A DNA stretch of 64,000 nt from Tupaia tana (taxonomy: Eukaryota; Chordata; Mammalia; Scandentia; Tupaiidae): positions 22,926,779-22,990,778 of the forward strand of contig JAKSZU010000005.1 in assembly GCA_026018925.1 (NCBI GenBank), in the 5' to 3' direction. Under the pieces are notes generated by a model, which did no database searches, had not been told where the DNA came from, and was given only the letters and a program-made list of their open reading frames with translations. The translations under genes and the position numbers were made by a program. Shown here piece by piece: positions 43,013 through 53,342 of this stretch; within the stretch, counting starts at the first letter, position 1; every line of letters begins with the position of its first letter.

Positions 43013-43050
43013 GTGAATTTGGCTTGCATTTTATTTCTATTGGAGAACAA
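43013..43050 (+). mobile_element. DNA transposon fragment (terminal part), family unassigned
   Basis: TTTGGCTTGCATTTTATTTC and TATTGGAGAACA resemble the last 35-40 bases of the element seen at 35355 and 39054. Confidence 0.35.
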
Positions 43051-43124
43051 CATTATAGATCATTTTGTGTAAACATTTTTGATCAATTCTTCATGGAATT
43101 GCAGACTGTCAAAAATAAAATGAT

Positions 43125-43255
43125 CTGATTGTCAACACCGCCTCCCCATTTCTAGGTAGGAAAACCGAGGCCCTGAAAGGTTAAGTTGCAGAACTTGCCC
43201 AATATTCCAAGTACTTTGCCGGTGAAGGAGTCTGGACCCCATGACGGTAGCTTTC
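43125..43255 (-). mobile_element. MIR SINE (ancient)
   Basis: CCCATTTCTAGGTAGGAAAAC, CGAGGCCCTGAAAGGTTAAG and AACTTGCCCAATATTCC are the reverse-strand MIR core. Confidence 0.75.
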
Positions 43256-43610
43256 ACAAGTATTCTTTTCAGGATTACTTTGTCTTCCTTTGACCTGGAG
43301 TGAAAATCTCCCCTGGGAACATTTTAAGACACCTACCTTACAGTAATTTAAAGATGAACTGGGTCACGATAGTGTGAAATTCTTGTATTTCTTTAAACCT
43401 AATCGATAATAAAACCTAGTTGCAGTTACTTTTTACGGAGAGGAGTTGCAAATTTTATACTCTTGTAATTTATTATGAAATGGGCTTTTGGGAGTATGTT
43501 GCACAGTCTAGGGAGAGCAGTGGCCATAGTATGGCTTCCTTGAAGACCAGCAGCATCTCAGCGGTAGTTTTCTTATCCAGAGACCAGCCACTGATTGGAG
43601 TTGAGATGAG
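43256..43610. other. Unassigned sequence
   Basis: I see nothing recognisable. Confidence 0.5.
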
Positions 43611-43861
43611 TTGTTGTTCTTTTTCGATTTTTGCTTTAGGGCACATGTACTGGCCAGAGACAGGGATGGAGAGAGCGGAAAGCGAGAAATTCCGCCCCCC
43701 ACACCACCCCAGGGCATGACCACACCACAGTCTCCTGCATTCTCCTCTCTGGATTTTGGGCGTGCACGCACATGTGCCCAGTGTCCCAGGGTCTGGGACT
43801 TGAACCATGCTTCAGCCATGCAGGATCCACCAGCATTAACCTCCATGCCATTTGCTGCCCC
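43611..43861 (-). mobile_element. tRNA-SINE, type A, diverged
   Basis: CGATTTTTGCTTTAGGGCAC begins the tail side. The end CCATTTGCTGCCCCCCC is degraded. Confidence 0.85.
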
Positions 43862-43904
43862 CCCAACCCCTTCTTTTAAGCATACATTTAAAAATGTTTC
43901 TCTG

Positions 43905-44081
43905 TTTTTTTTTTATAAAAATTGTTTTTGCAATTTTTCCTATAGAACTTGTGCTCTGGGGATTTTGGGCATGCACGCACACATGCCCAGTGTGATTTTC
44001 AGGCCGCCTGGTCTGGAATTGGAAGTAAGGAGTCAGCCTTGTGGAATCCAGTGCTTGTGTCACCCTGCCACCTGCTGCCCA
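43905..44081 (-). mobile_element. tRNA-SINE, type A, internal deletion
   Basis: AGAACTTGTGCTCTGGGGATTT joins tail to mid-body, dropping about 90 bases. The head end is CCACCTGCTGCCCAC. Confidence 0.82.
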
Positions 44082-44214
44082 CAGATATTTCCTTCCGCTG
44101 TGTATTTTCCCCATCATGTATTACTCTCTCAAATAACTCTTGTATATCAGAAAAATAGAGAAAGTAAATGTAAAAGAAAAAAAATCTAAAGAGATGTGTC
44201 AAACACCATCAAGC

Positions 44215-44493
44215 CAGGGACCAGCAGTTAGCATAATGGCTATGTCGCTGGACTCCCACGTAGTCGACCGCAGTTCGCATCCCAGACCCGGGGGGCTTAA
44301 AACTCACGCCAGGCGCATGTGCCCGAGATCCCAAGAGGAGAATGGAGAAGGGATTGCGGCGTGGCCATCCTCCCTGGGGGGTGATTTCTCGCTTTCTGTT
44401 TCTCTGTCTGTCTCTGTCTGTCTGGCAAGCACACGCACCCTATAGTGAAAACCTCTCAAAAAAACAAAACAAAACAAAACACCAAAAAAACAA
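44215..44493 (+). mobile_element. tRNA-SINE, type A2
   Basis: CAGGGACCAGCAGTTAGCATA opens it. The perfect duplication AAACACCATCAAGC is at 44201-44214 and 44494-44507. Confidence 0.95.
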
Positions 44494-44616
44494 AAACACC
44501 ATCAAGCTGAAACTTATTGAGAAGACAAAGGTAGATTTTATTACCAGAGGTTGATGTTCAACTTTTAAAAATGCGTTAGGACTTTGAATATGTATGAATT
44601 TCTTTGAAAGTATACT

Positions 44617-44880
44617 GGGAACCAGCAGTTAGCGTAATGGCTATGTTGCTGGACTCCCATGTAGTCGACCGCAGTTCGCGTCCCGGACCCGGTGGCTTAA
44701 AACTCACGCCGGGCGTGTGTGCGCGCCCAAGATCCCGAGAGGAGAATGGAGGAGAAGGGATTGCGGCGTGACCATCCCCCCTGGGGGGTGATTTCTCGCT
44801 TTCTGTCTCTATGTCTCTCTCTGTCTGTCTGGCGAGCGCACGCGCCCTATAGTGAAAACCTCTCAAAAAAAAAAAAAAAA
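44617..44880 (+). mobile_element. tRNA-SINE, type A2
   Basis: GGGAACCAGCAGTTAGCGTA opens it. The 3' end is CCCTATAGTGAAAACCTCTC plus poly(A). AAAGTATA flanks it. Confidence 0.95.
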
Positions 44881-45215
44881 AGTATATTATGATTGGGATG
44901 CAATTACGGGCTGTAATAATAAATACAGTGATGGTTCTGTATTGGTTCGTTTTAGGGCAGTGAGACTATTCTGTACAATACTCTAACGGGGGAACGTGCC
45001 ATACATTTGCCACGGTGGGGTGCAGTGGTGCTGACGTTAGGCAGTGGCATTTTGGTACTGAATTTGTTCAGGTATTTATGAATTTCTTCTCTCCCCAGCG
45101 CTTCTTTGTAGGTGGTTTTCATTCCTCTTGTAGAAGTAGATCCCCAGGAGCATCTGTAAGTGGCAAGCCATCTGATGGTGTCCTGAAAATGCTTTCATGT
45201 CATCTTCACAATTAA
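44881..45215 (+). other. Mostly unassigned; short L1 3' remnant
   Basis: GACTATTCTGTACAATACTC and CCATACATTTGCC (44967-45012) recall an old L1 3' end on the plus strand. Nothing else is recognised. Confidence 0.35.
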
Positions 45216-45560
45216 GTGGCGCTTTTGCTGAGTATGGAAGTCCAGATTTAAAATGCCTCTCGAGCTTCAGCACTTTAAAGATCCTGCTTCGTTATCTTCC
45301 TGTACACAGAGTCGCTGATAGGCAGCAATGTCAATCTGATTCTTATTTTTTTGGTAGCTAAGCTATTTTTTTGGTTTGATTAGTTTTAATGACATATTTA
45401 TTCTTGCTGTTCTGAAATTTCACCACTAGTTATCTACTCAGCGCTGGAAAGCCCTGCTAGTCTGAGAATCATTCCTTTCTCGGTGGCAGAAATTCTCAAA
45501 TTCTCATGTCTTACATTTTTAAGTATTATCTCCTCCTTGTCTAGAATTGGACCGCCTCCC
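45216..45560 (-). mobile_element. Old LINE-1/HAL1 ORF1-like fragment
   Basis: TTCAGCACTTTAAAGATCC (45267), GCTGATAGGCAGCAATGTC and AATCTGATTCTTATTTTTTTGG correspond to the antisense of ORF1 of old L1/HAL1 elements. Confidence 0.6.
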
Positions 45561-45570
45561 CCTCCAGCTT

Positions 45571-45786
45571 TTTTTTTTTTTTTTTTCTTTTTGCCATAGG
45601 GTATGTTTATTTACTGGAGAGAGTCAGAAAGAGACAGTGAGAAGGAAAGTGAGAAATGACCCTCTGGTGGGATGGCCACGCTGCAATCCCTTATCCTCCA
45701 CTCTCCTGGGATTTTGGGCATACATGCACATACACCTGGGGTGATTTTCAAAGCTGCCAGGTCTGGGACTTGAACCATGGTCAAGT
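45571..45786 (-). mobile_element. tRNA-SINE, type A, head truncated
   Basis: CTTTTTGCCATAGGGTATG follows the T-run. The sequence breaks off after TTGAACCATGGTCAAGT, so the 5' (head) third is absent. Confidence 0.85.
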
Positions 45787-46535
45787 GGATTGTTTTTGTT
45801 TTTCTTCTCCAGTTTTTACTATCTATTGGTTTTTATTTCAATTATAATTATTTTTTATTTGAAATATCCCTAATTAGTTCCTTTTTCATAATAGTCTAGT
45901 ATTGCTTCATGTAGTGAATATACATACATTTCCTCAAGGAGGTGACTTACACTAATTTAAATGTCTTTTTTCTGATTGCTTTGTTATTTGCGTGTGAATT
46001 CTGTTTTACTTTCTCCTTTCTGTGGTGTTTTGCACCTCAAGTGCCTCGGGATTCCAGAACTCTCTTTCTGGTTTTTGTCTGTTTGTTTTCAGTTGGGAAT
46101 CCTTGGAGAAGGCAAGGAGAAGCATCAGGGACTTCGCATTGTCTTTACTGAGTGGAGGGGTGGGTGGGACATGCCACCAGGTGGGCTAAGCCAGTGGCTG
46201 GTCTGCTGAGTTTGGTTGCTCAGCCTTCATTCCTGGTAAACAGCTCTGTATTCCATGAGCAAGGTGGGAAGCCTTTTCTGGTGGAAGTCTGTTAGTCTTT
46301 TGGTTTCCAGAAGGCCAGTGTTTTAGTGGTTTAACCCTTACCCCATGTCGTTAGGGCCTTATTAATCATGCAAAGAGTTTATCTTGCTCTTTACTTTCTT
46401 TTGGTGAAATACACGTATGGTGGTTTAGAAGGGAGAGCCAACCAAGTGATTCTTTTTTCATCTGATGGATGCTGCAGTTTAGGCCGAATTCAGACCTTTC
46501 TTTAGGCAGAGATGGAGCCCAGGTCCCTGTCATAC
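45787..46535. other. Unassigned; possibly further L1/HAL1 antisense at the start
   Basis: AT-rich to about 46000, then ordinary sequence. I see no clear landmark. Confidence 0.35.
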
Positions 46536-46539
46536 CTCT

Positions 46540-46745
46540 TCTGAGTTTTGCCTCTGACAGTAGCTTAGTATCCTTAAGTAAATTTTTAAACTTTCTCAGT
46601 CTCACTCTCCTCATGTATAAAATTTAGTTATGTAACAATACCTCCCTCATTGAATTATTGAGACTTAAACAAGATAGCATACAATATATAAAGCACTTAA
46701 CACTGCCTGAAACTTAGTAAGCGATACTTGTCATGAAATTGATAA
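46540..46745 (+). mobile_element. MIR SINE (ancient)
   Basis: CTTTCTCAGTCTCACTCTCC, TCATGTATAAAATTTAG, ACCTCCCTCATTGAATTATTG and AAGCACTTAACACTGCCTG follow the MIR consensus order. Confidence 0.85.
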
Positions 46746-46770
46746 TGAAAACAATGACCATTAATATATA

Positions 46771-47176
46771 TGCTATGACTTGAGCTTTGTGGCCCCTATG
46801 AGAACTGAGCTGTAACTCGACACCCATCGTGCAGTGTTTGGAGGACAGGGCCTACTGGCAGCTACTTGGGAGGTGGGGTGGATCCTTCATGAATAATGAA
46901 TACCAGCTCTCAAGAAGGGAGCGAGTTCTCATTAATTAGTTTCCTGGAGAGTGGGTTATTATATAGACAAGTTGGCTGCCCATAGGTCCCTCTTTTTGCG
47001 TGTTGCCTGTCTTCCTTTCCGTTTTTGGGGGCCACGTCAGACATAGCCCTAGAGGCTGACCAGATGCTAGTCCCATGCTTTTGGACTTTCCAGAACTGTT
47101 AGCCAAATAAACCTCTTTTATTTTTAAATCACCCAGCCTAAGATATTTCTGTTATGGCAACTTAATCAGACCGAGA
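46771..47176 (+). mobile_element. MaLR LTR (MST/MLT1 type)
   Basis: It starts TGCTATGACTTGAGC, contains GTTTGGAGGACAGGGCC and GAGCGAGTTCTCATTAATTAG, and has the polyadenylation region AGCCAAATAAACCTCTTTTA. It closes ATTTCTGTTATGGCAACTTA. It looks like a solo LTR. No internal sequence is adjacent. Confidence 0.85.
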
Positions 47177-47266
47177 TCATATTATAATTATGTCCAGAAT
47201 AATATATTAGGGATATGGGGACCTGGTTCTCCTTCATTTTATTTTGTCTATAACTGGATTGTTAAC

Positions 47267-47440
47267 TTTTTTTTTTTTTTTTTAAGAATTATTTTATTTA
47301 ACTTTATTTAATTTGACCAGAGAGAGACAGAGTGACAGAGAGAGTGAAAGTGAGAAAGCAAGCCACCAGGTCTGGGGTTCAAACTGCAGTCGGCCATGTC
47401 GGAGTCCAGTGCCCTTAACCACCACGCCACCTGCTGGCCC
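47267..47440 (-). mobile_element. tRNA-SINE, type B
   Basis: AAGAATTATTTTATTTAACTT begins the complemented tail. The perfect duplication CTGGATTGTTAAC is at 47254-47266 and 47441-47453. Confidence 0.96.
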
Positions 47441-47532
47441 CTGGATTGTTAACATCTCTTCATATGAATTGAATCCTATATTAATACAATGTCTTTGGAA
47501 AGTCTACTGATCACCACAGCAGACATAATATT

Positions 47533-47999
47533 TTTTAAAAAAAGAATTATTTATTTAATTTTATTTATTATTATTATTTTTTTTGAGAGGTTTTTGCTAT
47601 AGGGCGCTTGCGCTCACCAGACAGACAGAGAGAGACAGAGAGACAGAAAGTGAGAAATCACCCCCCAGGGGGGATGGTCACGCAGCAATCCCTTCTCCTC
47701 CATTCTCCTCTCGGGATCTTGGGCACGCACGCACACGCGCCTGGTGTGAGTTTAAGCCACCGGGTCCGGGATGCGAACCACAGTCGACTACGAGGGAGTC
47801 CAGCGACATAGCCATTACGCTATCTGCTGGTCCTATTATTACGATTTTTGAAATCTGATATTGGGCACATGTGCTCACCAGAGAGAGACAGAGAGAGGAG
47901 GGGGGAAGTGAGAAAGCAAGCCGTCAGGTCCAGGTCTTGTACTGCATTTGGCCATGTGGGAGTCAAGCACCCTAACCACCATGCCACCTGCTAGACCAT
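47533..47999 (-). mobile_element. tRNA-SINE, type B, split by type A1
   Basis: The tail AAAGAATTATTTATTTAATT (47541) and the remainder from TTGGGCACATGTGCTCACC to CACCTGCTAGACC belong together. A type A1 copy lies in between. Confidence 0.88.
47573..47833 (-). mobile_element. tRNA-SINE, type A1, nested
   Basis: TTGAGAGGTTTTTGCTATAGG starts it and CTATCTGCTGGTCC ends it. It is near consensus. Flanks ATTATTATTATTTT and ATTATTACGATTTT are an imperfect duplication. Confidence 0.93.
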
Positions 48000-48030
48000 G
48001 GGCTTAATTTTTAAAGAGCATTACAAAAGA

Positions 48031-48293
48031 GACCAGCAATTAGCATAATGGCCATGTCGCTGGACTCCCACATAGTCGACCGTGGTTCGAGTCCTGGACC
48101 CGGTGGCTTAAAACTCACGCCGGGCGCGTGTGCGTGCGTGCCCAAGATCCCGAGAGGAGAAAAATAGAGGAGAAGGGATTGCGGTGTGGCCATCCCCCCG
48201 GGGGGTGATTTCTCGCTTTCTGTCTCTCTGTCCCTCTCTGTCGGTCTGGTGAGCGCACGTGCCCTATAGCAAAAAAAAAAAAAAAAAAAAAAA
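48031..48293 (+). mobile_element. tRNA-SINE, type A
   Basis: GAGACCAGCAATTAGCATAA opens it. It has B box GGTTCGAGTCC with GGCTTAAAACTC, a mix of A1 and A2 features. Flanks are GCATTACAAAAG and GCATTATGAAAG. Confidence 0.94.
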
Positions 48294-48825
48294 AGCATTA
48301 TGAAAGTCTGCTTATATCAGTAAGTGCAATGACAGAATTAGCCTCTTGCTGAGACACAAAATCAGTGTTCCATGTGATTGGGGTGTTTTGTTAAATTTGG
48401 AAGAACTCAGTGATTTTGTAGAGTCCTGTTAAGAAACCTCTTTGCTCTGACCCTGGTCACTGAGAGGAATGTGGAGGCAGACTGAGTTGGAACCTTTTAA
48501 ACTTGCACATTTGCAAAATTATGCTAAGCCACGTGGTGGTTTGAACATGAAGAGGGATGGATGTTTCTCCCCTTGGAATCCAGATGGTCATTTTCCTGAC
48601 CTCAGGAAGAATGAAAGCTGTGACCACTATGTTAACTCTAGATTCTGAAACAATTTAGTGGAGTCTTTTTTTTTTTTTTTGCCTTGACTTCCCCACAGAG
48701 TATCTCTTCTAGAGAACTTCTGCCTGCTCAATGGGTCCTAAATGCAGAATTCTATTTCTACCTCCTAGGAACATTATAGAGAGAATATCTCCACTCATTT
48801 AGCCTTTAGAAATAAAGAAAACAGA
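48294..48825. other. Unassigned sequence
   Basis: I see nothing recognisable. Confidence 0.5.
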
Positions 48826-49076
48826 GACCAACAGAGAGCATTCATGGTTATGTTGGTGAACTCCCACGTAGTTTGAGTCCTGGCCTCAGAGACTTGAATC
48901 TCACTCTGGGTGTGTATATGCCCAAAATCCTAAGGGAAGAACGGAGAAGGGATTGTAGTGTGGCCATCCCCCCTAGGGGTGATTTTTCCGCTTTCTGTTT
49001 CTCTGTCTCTGGAAAGTGCACATGCCCTATATCAAAAATTTCTCTTAAAAAAATTAAAATTAAAAAATAAATAAAG
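48826..49076 (+). mobile_element. tRNA-SINE, type A, old
   Basis: GAGACCAACAGAGAGCATTCA is a degraded head, and GAACTCCCACGTAGTTTGAG lacks part of the T-arm region. It ends CCCTATATCAAAAATTTCTC. Confidence 0.85.
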
Positions 49077-49145
49077 TGAGGGTAAAAGTCTATTTTTTTC
49101 CCCTAAGTAAAAGAAAAAACCCTTCCAAAGGACCTGGTTGAGAGT

Positions 49146-49633
49146 TGTGCCCACAAACATTAACAGATAATTTTTTCTATTGACAACAGGATTCTTCCTA
49201 CATCCTGTCCCTGGTATAGTATCTTTGACATGTATATTAAACAGGTTTCAGTATATTTTTTTGCTTATCTCTTCTGAAGACACAGAAATCCCCCTCCTCT
49301 TTGAGATGTATATTAAACCAGTTACAGTACATTCTTTTACTAATCTCTTTCCAAGACACAGATCTTCCCTTCCAATGCCAACCTAAAAACTGTGAAACCC
49401 ACCTATAACCTACAATCTCCCTTTCAGTTGTCCTTCCCTCTTGGGCCAGACCAATAGAAAAATTCTTTCCTAACCTTTGTCCCTAGCTCTCAAAACCAAA
49501 TAAAAGGGACCCCTGCATCTGAGCACCCTGAGAAATGCATGTTTATCTTTTTCTGGGTCAGTTACATATATTCGTGTTTAGAAACAAACCACATTAATTA
49601 TTATTTCTGCAGAGTTTGCTCTTTCTGTCAACA
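49146..49633 (+). mobile_element. ERV LTR, related to 57734-58211
   Basis: TGCCCACAAACATTAACAG begins it. CTTCCTACATCCTGTCCCTG, GGGCCAGACCAATAGAAAAAT and the promoter-like AACCAAATAAAAGGGACCCC follow. It ends near CTGTCAACA. The same blocks occur inverted at 57734-58211. An inserted or duplicated segment (about 49215-49330) repeats a TGACATGTATATTAAAC-like unit. No coding sequence is present. Confidence 0.7.
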
Positions 49634-49800
49634 AAGGAATAAAGAAAACAGACTCATTCTGTACTTAGAACTAATTTACCAGAGAAAATGTTGCTGAGGT
49701 AGTTCTGCCTAGAAAGCAATCAAGGATTTCCAGGGCAGTGGTGAGCAATCAGGAGCCTCAAACTGCAAATTTTAGCAGGAATTAAAATAGAACAAATTGC

Positions 49801-50070
49801 TGGGAACCAGCAGTTAGCGTAATGGCTATGTCGCTGGACTCCCATGTAGTCGACCGTGGTTCGCGTCTCGGACCCGGTGGCTTAAAACTCACACCGGGTG
49901 CGTGTGCGTGCGTGCCCAAGATCCCGAGAGGAGAATGGAGGAGAAGGGATTGCGGCGTGACCATCCCCCCTGGGGGGTGATTTCTTGCTTTCTGTCTCTA
50001 TGTCTCTCTCTGTCTGTCTGGCGAGCGCACGCGCCCTATAGCGAAAAACCTCTCCAAAAAAAAAAAAAAA
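49801..50070 (+). mobile_element. tRNA-SINE, type A2
   Basis: GGGAACCAGCAGTTAGCG opens it. B box GGTTCGCGTC. The end is CTATAGCGAAAAACCTCTCC. The perfect 15-bp duplication AATAGAACAAATTGC is at 49786-49800 and 50071-50085. Confidence 0.97.
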
Positions 50071-50242
50071 AATAGAACAAATTGCAATAGTACAAATGGG
50101 TCTGTGTGACAGGGTCACAATGGGCATATCTTTTTCACATTTTAAACTGCTCTCTTTTTCTCATTTATTTGTACATATCCCATCTGTAAAGGCATTCTGC
50201 TTTCACAGGTCACTCCAAGATGGGCTATTCACATACTAGCTT

Positions 50243-50519
50243 TATTTATTTATTTATTTATTTGAGAGATTTTTGCTATAGGATGTGTGTGCTTGCCAGA
50301 AAGACAGAGAGAGACAGAGAGACAAAGAGTGAGAAATCAAGAAATCACTCTCTACGGGGGATGGCCATGCTGCAGTTTCTTCTTCTCCATTCTCCTCTCG
50401 GGATCTTGGGCACACACGCACATGTGCCCAGTGTGAGTTTAAGCCCTGGGTCTGGGACTCGAACCACAGTTGACTACATGGCAGTCCAGCGATGTAGCCG
50501 TTACATCATCTGCTGGTCC
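50243..50519 (-). mobile_element. tRNA-SINE, type A
   Basis: The (TTTA)n tail is followed by GAGAGATTTTTGCTATAGG. The end is CATCATCTGCTGGTCCC. Confidence 0.9.
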
Positions 50520-50524
50520 CATGG

Positions 50525-50761
50525 TTTTTTGTTTGTTTTTTTGAGAGATTTTTGCTATAGGATGCCACTCACCAGAGAGAGAGAGAGAGAGACAGAAAGC
50601 AAGAAATCCCCCCTAGAACCTCAATCCCTTGTCTTCCATTCTCTTTCAGGATTTTGGGCATGCATGCACACACACCCAGTGTGCGTTTCAAGCTGCTGGA
50701 TTCCGGACTTGAACCGCGATTGATCATGTGGGAGTTCAGTGCCTTAACCATTATGGCCCCT
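50525..50761 (-). mobile_element. tRNA-SINE, type A, diverged
   Basis: TTTTTTGAGAGATTTTTGCTA starts it. The C6/G6 core is mostly deleted (ATCCCCCCTAGAACC). The head is damaged (CATTATGGCCCCTCC). Confidence 0.86.
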
Positions 50762-50884
50762 CCTAGGTTTTTAACATTTCTCTATTCTTTCTACCTGAGA
50801 GGTGTTGGGGCATCCTTTCCCCGGATACTGCCGTGTTTCATGGCAGCAGATTGAATATTGAGGAGTGAATACAGCCTCACGGCC

Positions 50885-50975
50885 TCAGGTACCTCACTGA
50901 CCTCTAAAATGGGTCCAAGTGACAAACTTAGGCACTAGATTACCTAAGGACACCTCTAGAAAATTAGAAGCACTG
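50885..50975 (+). mobile_element. MIR fragment (ancient)
   Basis: CAGGTACCTCACTGACCTC, TAAAATGGGTCC and AGATTACCTAAGGACACC resemble the MIR 3' half. Confidence 0.45.
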
Positions 50976-51002
50976 TGGAAGAAACTGAAACCCTATTTTA
51001 TT

Positions 51003-51244
51003 TGAAATTTATTTATTTATTGCTTCTGTTAGTGAGAGAGGCAGGCAGACAGTGACAGGGAGAGAGAGACAACTCCCCCACTGAGTCTTCATGTCACAAT
51101 CCACTTCCAGCCTCCGTCATCTTGGATCATGGGCAAGTGTGTGCCTGGTGTACTCGGGGAGGTCTCTGGACATGACCCTAGAATTGTCCCATGTAGGTCA
51201 GCCTTGCAGACTTGGCATTTTACTGCTGTAGGAGCATCCAGCCC
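51003..51244 (-). mobile_element. tRNA-SINE, type C
   Basis: AGTGAGAGAGGCAGGCAGACAG, then CTCGGGGAGGTCTCTGGACATG, then TTACTGCTGTAGGAGCATCC. It keeps the C/T-rich tail region but has a different body from types A and B. Confidence 0.7.
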
Positions 51245-51337
51245 CTAAAACATTATTTTAGATAACTTCATAACACTTGAATAATAATTTTATAATGTTA
51301 AAAGAGTTTTCATAAAGGAGAAAAGTTTAAGATAGGC

Positions 51338-51591
51338 TTTTTCCCCCCATAAGAGGGCATGTGAACTCACTGAAGAGAGACAGAGAGCAAGGGAAAGCGA
51401 GAAAATACCCTCCCTCCTACCCCCATGGGACATGGTCATGCTGCAATCCCTTCTCCTCCATCTCTCCCTCCTTTCAGGATCTTGGGCATGCACTCACATG
51501 CCCCTGCATGTTCTCGAGCATCTGGGTCTGGGACTCAGCTTCGCAGTGGGTTATGTGGCAGCTACCTCAACCACCAGGCCACCGGCTGGCC
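51338..51591 (-). mobile_element. tRNA-SINE, type A-like, old
   Basis: CCATAAGAGGGCATGTGAAC begins it. GATCTTGGGCATGCACTCAC is the body. ACCGGCTGGCCATA ends it. Confidence 0.75.
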
Positions 51592-52655
51592 ATATAGGTG
51601 TTTTGTTGTTCGCTCGTAAATGTGTTTCTATACAGTAATTAAAACCTTTTCTGTTTCTTAATGTTCTCAGATATTTTTGTGGTAAAGTTCGCTCTGGTGC
51701 AGACATGTGTGTTTTTGTTAGCTTTCTTATACAGTGTCAGAGTTGAGGAAGGAGGCGGCCTGCCCCAGTGCGGGTGGAAGACTGGCTGTTGGGGACAGCG
51801 CAGGGCACTGCAGCGTGGTTCCAGTGCTCAGGACCAGAAGTGGTCTCAGCACAGGAGCAGTTGAAGGGCAGGCATGGATACCAGAAGGGCACTTAAAGGA
51901 AGTGTTGTCTGTGCCTGTTTGGTGGAAAGTAGATTCACCAAAAAGGCTAAAAAGAATCAAATAGAAAAACCAACTTAAGGGTCCTGCGCACAGCTCAGTG
52001 GTGGAAAGAACTGCCATTTGGTAGCCACAGAAGGTTTAAAGGAACATGGGGTAAACTGCTTGCTCTCTGTTAGAGACTAGTAGAGATTCCATTTCCATTT
52101 AAAAGGCTACAGGAAGACAGATATTAACGTAGTTAAGGTAGTGGTGTTTGAGGAAATTTGGGGGAATACAGAAGCAGTCATTGTTTTATTTTCAGGAATT
52201 GAACATAGACATTTTTGACGTAGGAAATTCCGGCATGGTAACCGCAAGGAGAATCAGATAGAAACTGTTGGATTTTGTGATATTAAAATAGGAATGTGAT
52301 TTTGTTGAGTGTGATAAATTACTTATGTTAGTTTTCTCCCCAAAACACTAAAATTCTGGGTTTAATGGAGCCATAGAAGTCAGCAAAGGAAATAGGACAG
52401 TAGCTTGAGAAAGACGACTAGCCAGTTTCTATGAGGTGTGTTCAACCAATGTAGATTTATTCAGAGAAAAGCTGTGTTTGATGCTTAATGAAGAAACACA
52501 TCTGTGATCCTATTTATTCTACTCAACTTTGGATGGAAGAAATATCCCAGATATCTTCACTTAGTGGGCTCTTACTCAATCCAAGAAATCTCTATGGAAC
52601 ATCTCTCAAGTCTAATGTGTCAAGTGGTGACCTGGCTACATCATGTGGATACAGG
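51592..52655. other. Unassigned sequence
   Basis: I recognise no gene or repeat. Frames at 51734-51964 and 52488-52673 have no domain. Confidence 0.45.
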
Positions 52656-52790
52656 CTGCATAATACTACATAGTTCCTGTTTCCAAGAAATTTACTGTTT
52701 GCTTGGGGAGACAAGACCTGGACACGTAGAAAGGAAATAATAAAACAAATGCTATTTCAAGACAATAGTGAAAAAGTTGCATATGAAGCA
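52656..52790 (+). mobile_element. L2 LINE 3' fragment
   Basis: CCAAGAAATTTACTGTTTGC, TTGGGGAGACAAGACCTGGAC and ATAATAAAACAAATGC follow the L2-type 3' order. Confidence 0.6.
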
Positions 52791-52828
52791 TAATTGATTG
52801 CTAAAAGAGTTATAAAAGAGAATAAGTG

Positions 52829-53085
52829 GGGACCAGCAGTTAGCGTAATGACTATGTCGCTGGACTCCCACGTAGTCGACCGCGGTTCGAGTCCCGGACC
52901 CGGTGGCTTAAACTCACGCCGGGCGCGTGTGCGTGCGTGCCCAAGATCCCGAGAGGAGAATGGAGGAGAAGGGATTGCGGCGTGGCCATCCCCCCTGGGG
53001 GGTGATTTCTCGCTTTCTATCTCTCTGTCTCTCTCTGTCTGGCGAGTGCACGCGCCCTATAGCAAAAACCTCTCCAAAAAAAAAA
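52829..53085 (+). mobile_element. tRNA-SINE, type A1, near consensus
   Basis: GGGACCAGCAGTTAGCGTAA opens it, with B box CGGTTCGAGTCCC and the intact C6-T-G6 core. Flanks are AGAGAATAAGTG and AGAGAGTAAGTG. It is a good reference copy for A1. Confidence 0.97.
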
Positions 53086-53133
53086 AAAGAGAGTAAGTGA
53101 ACACTTGAAGCAAAGAATGGTCATGGTAGGCTT

Positions 53134-53202
53134 TTTTTTTTTTTAAGAATTATTTTATTTAACTTTATCCATTTATTTATTTATTTTCACTTGACTAGAG
53201 AA

Positions 53203-53247
<45 letters not shown>

Positions 53248-53331
53248 AAGCCACCAGGTCCGGAACTCAAACCGTGGTCTGCCACGTGAGAGTCCAGCGT
53301 CTTTAATCACCACTCTACCTGGCAGCTCCCT
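53134..53331 (-). mobile_element. tRNA-SINE, type B with (GA)n
   Basis: AAGAATTATTTTATTTAACTT begins it, with (GA)n at 53205-53244. The first of two copies bounded by ATGGTAGGCTT (53123, 53332). Confidence 0.95.
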
Positions 53332-53342
53332 ATGGTAGGCTT

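Noticed and set aside
51661..51760. Possible exon after TTAATGTTCTCAG
   Set aside because: The acceptor-like sequence is weak in isolation, and no framed exon with a downstream donor or known protein similarity follows.
52829..52905. tRNA gene candidates (A and B boxes at many sites)
   Set aside because: Each such head is part of a SINE, with poly(A) tail and duplications, and does not fold as a clean tRNA cloverleaf.
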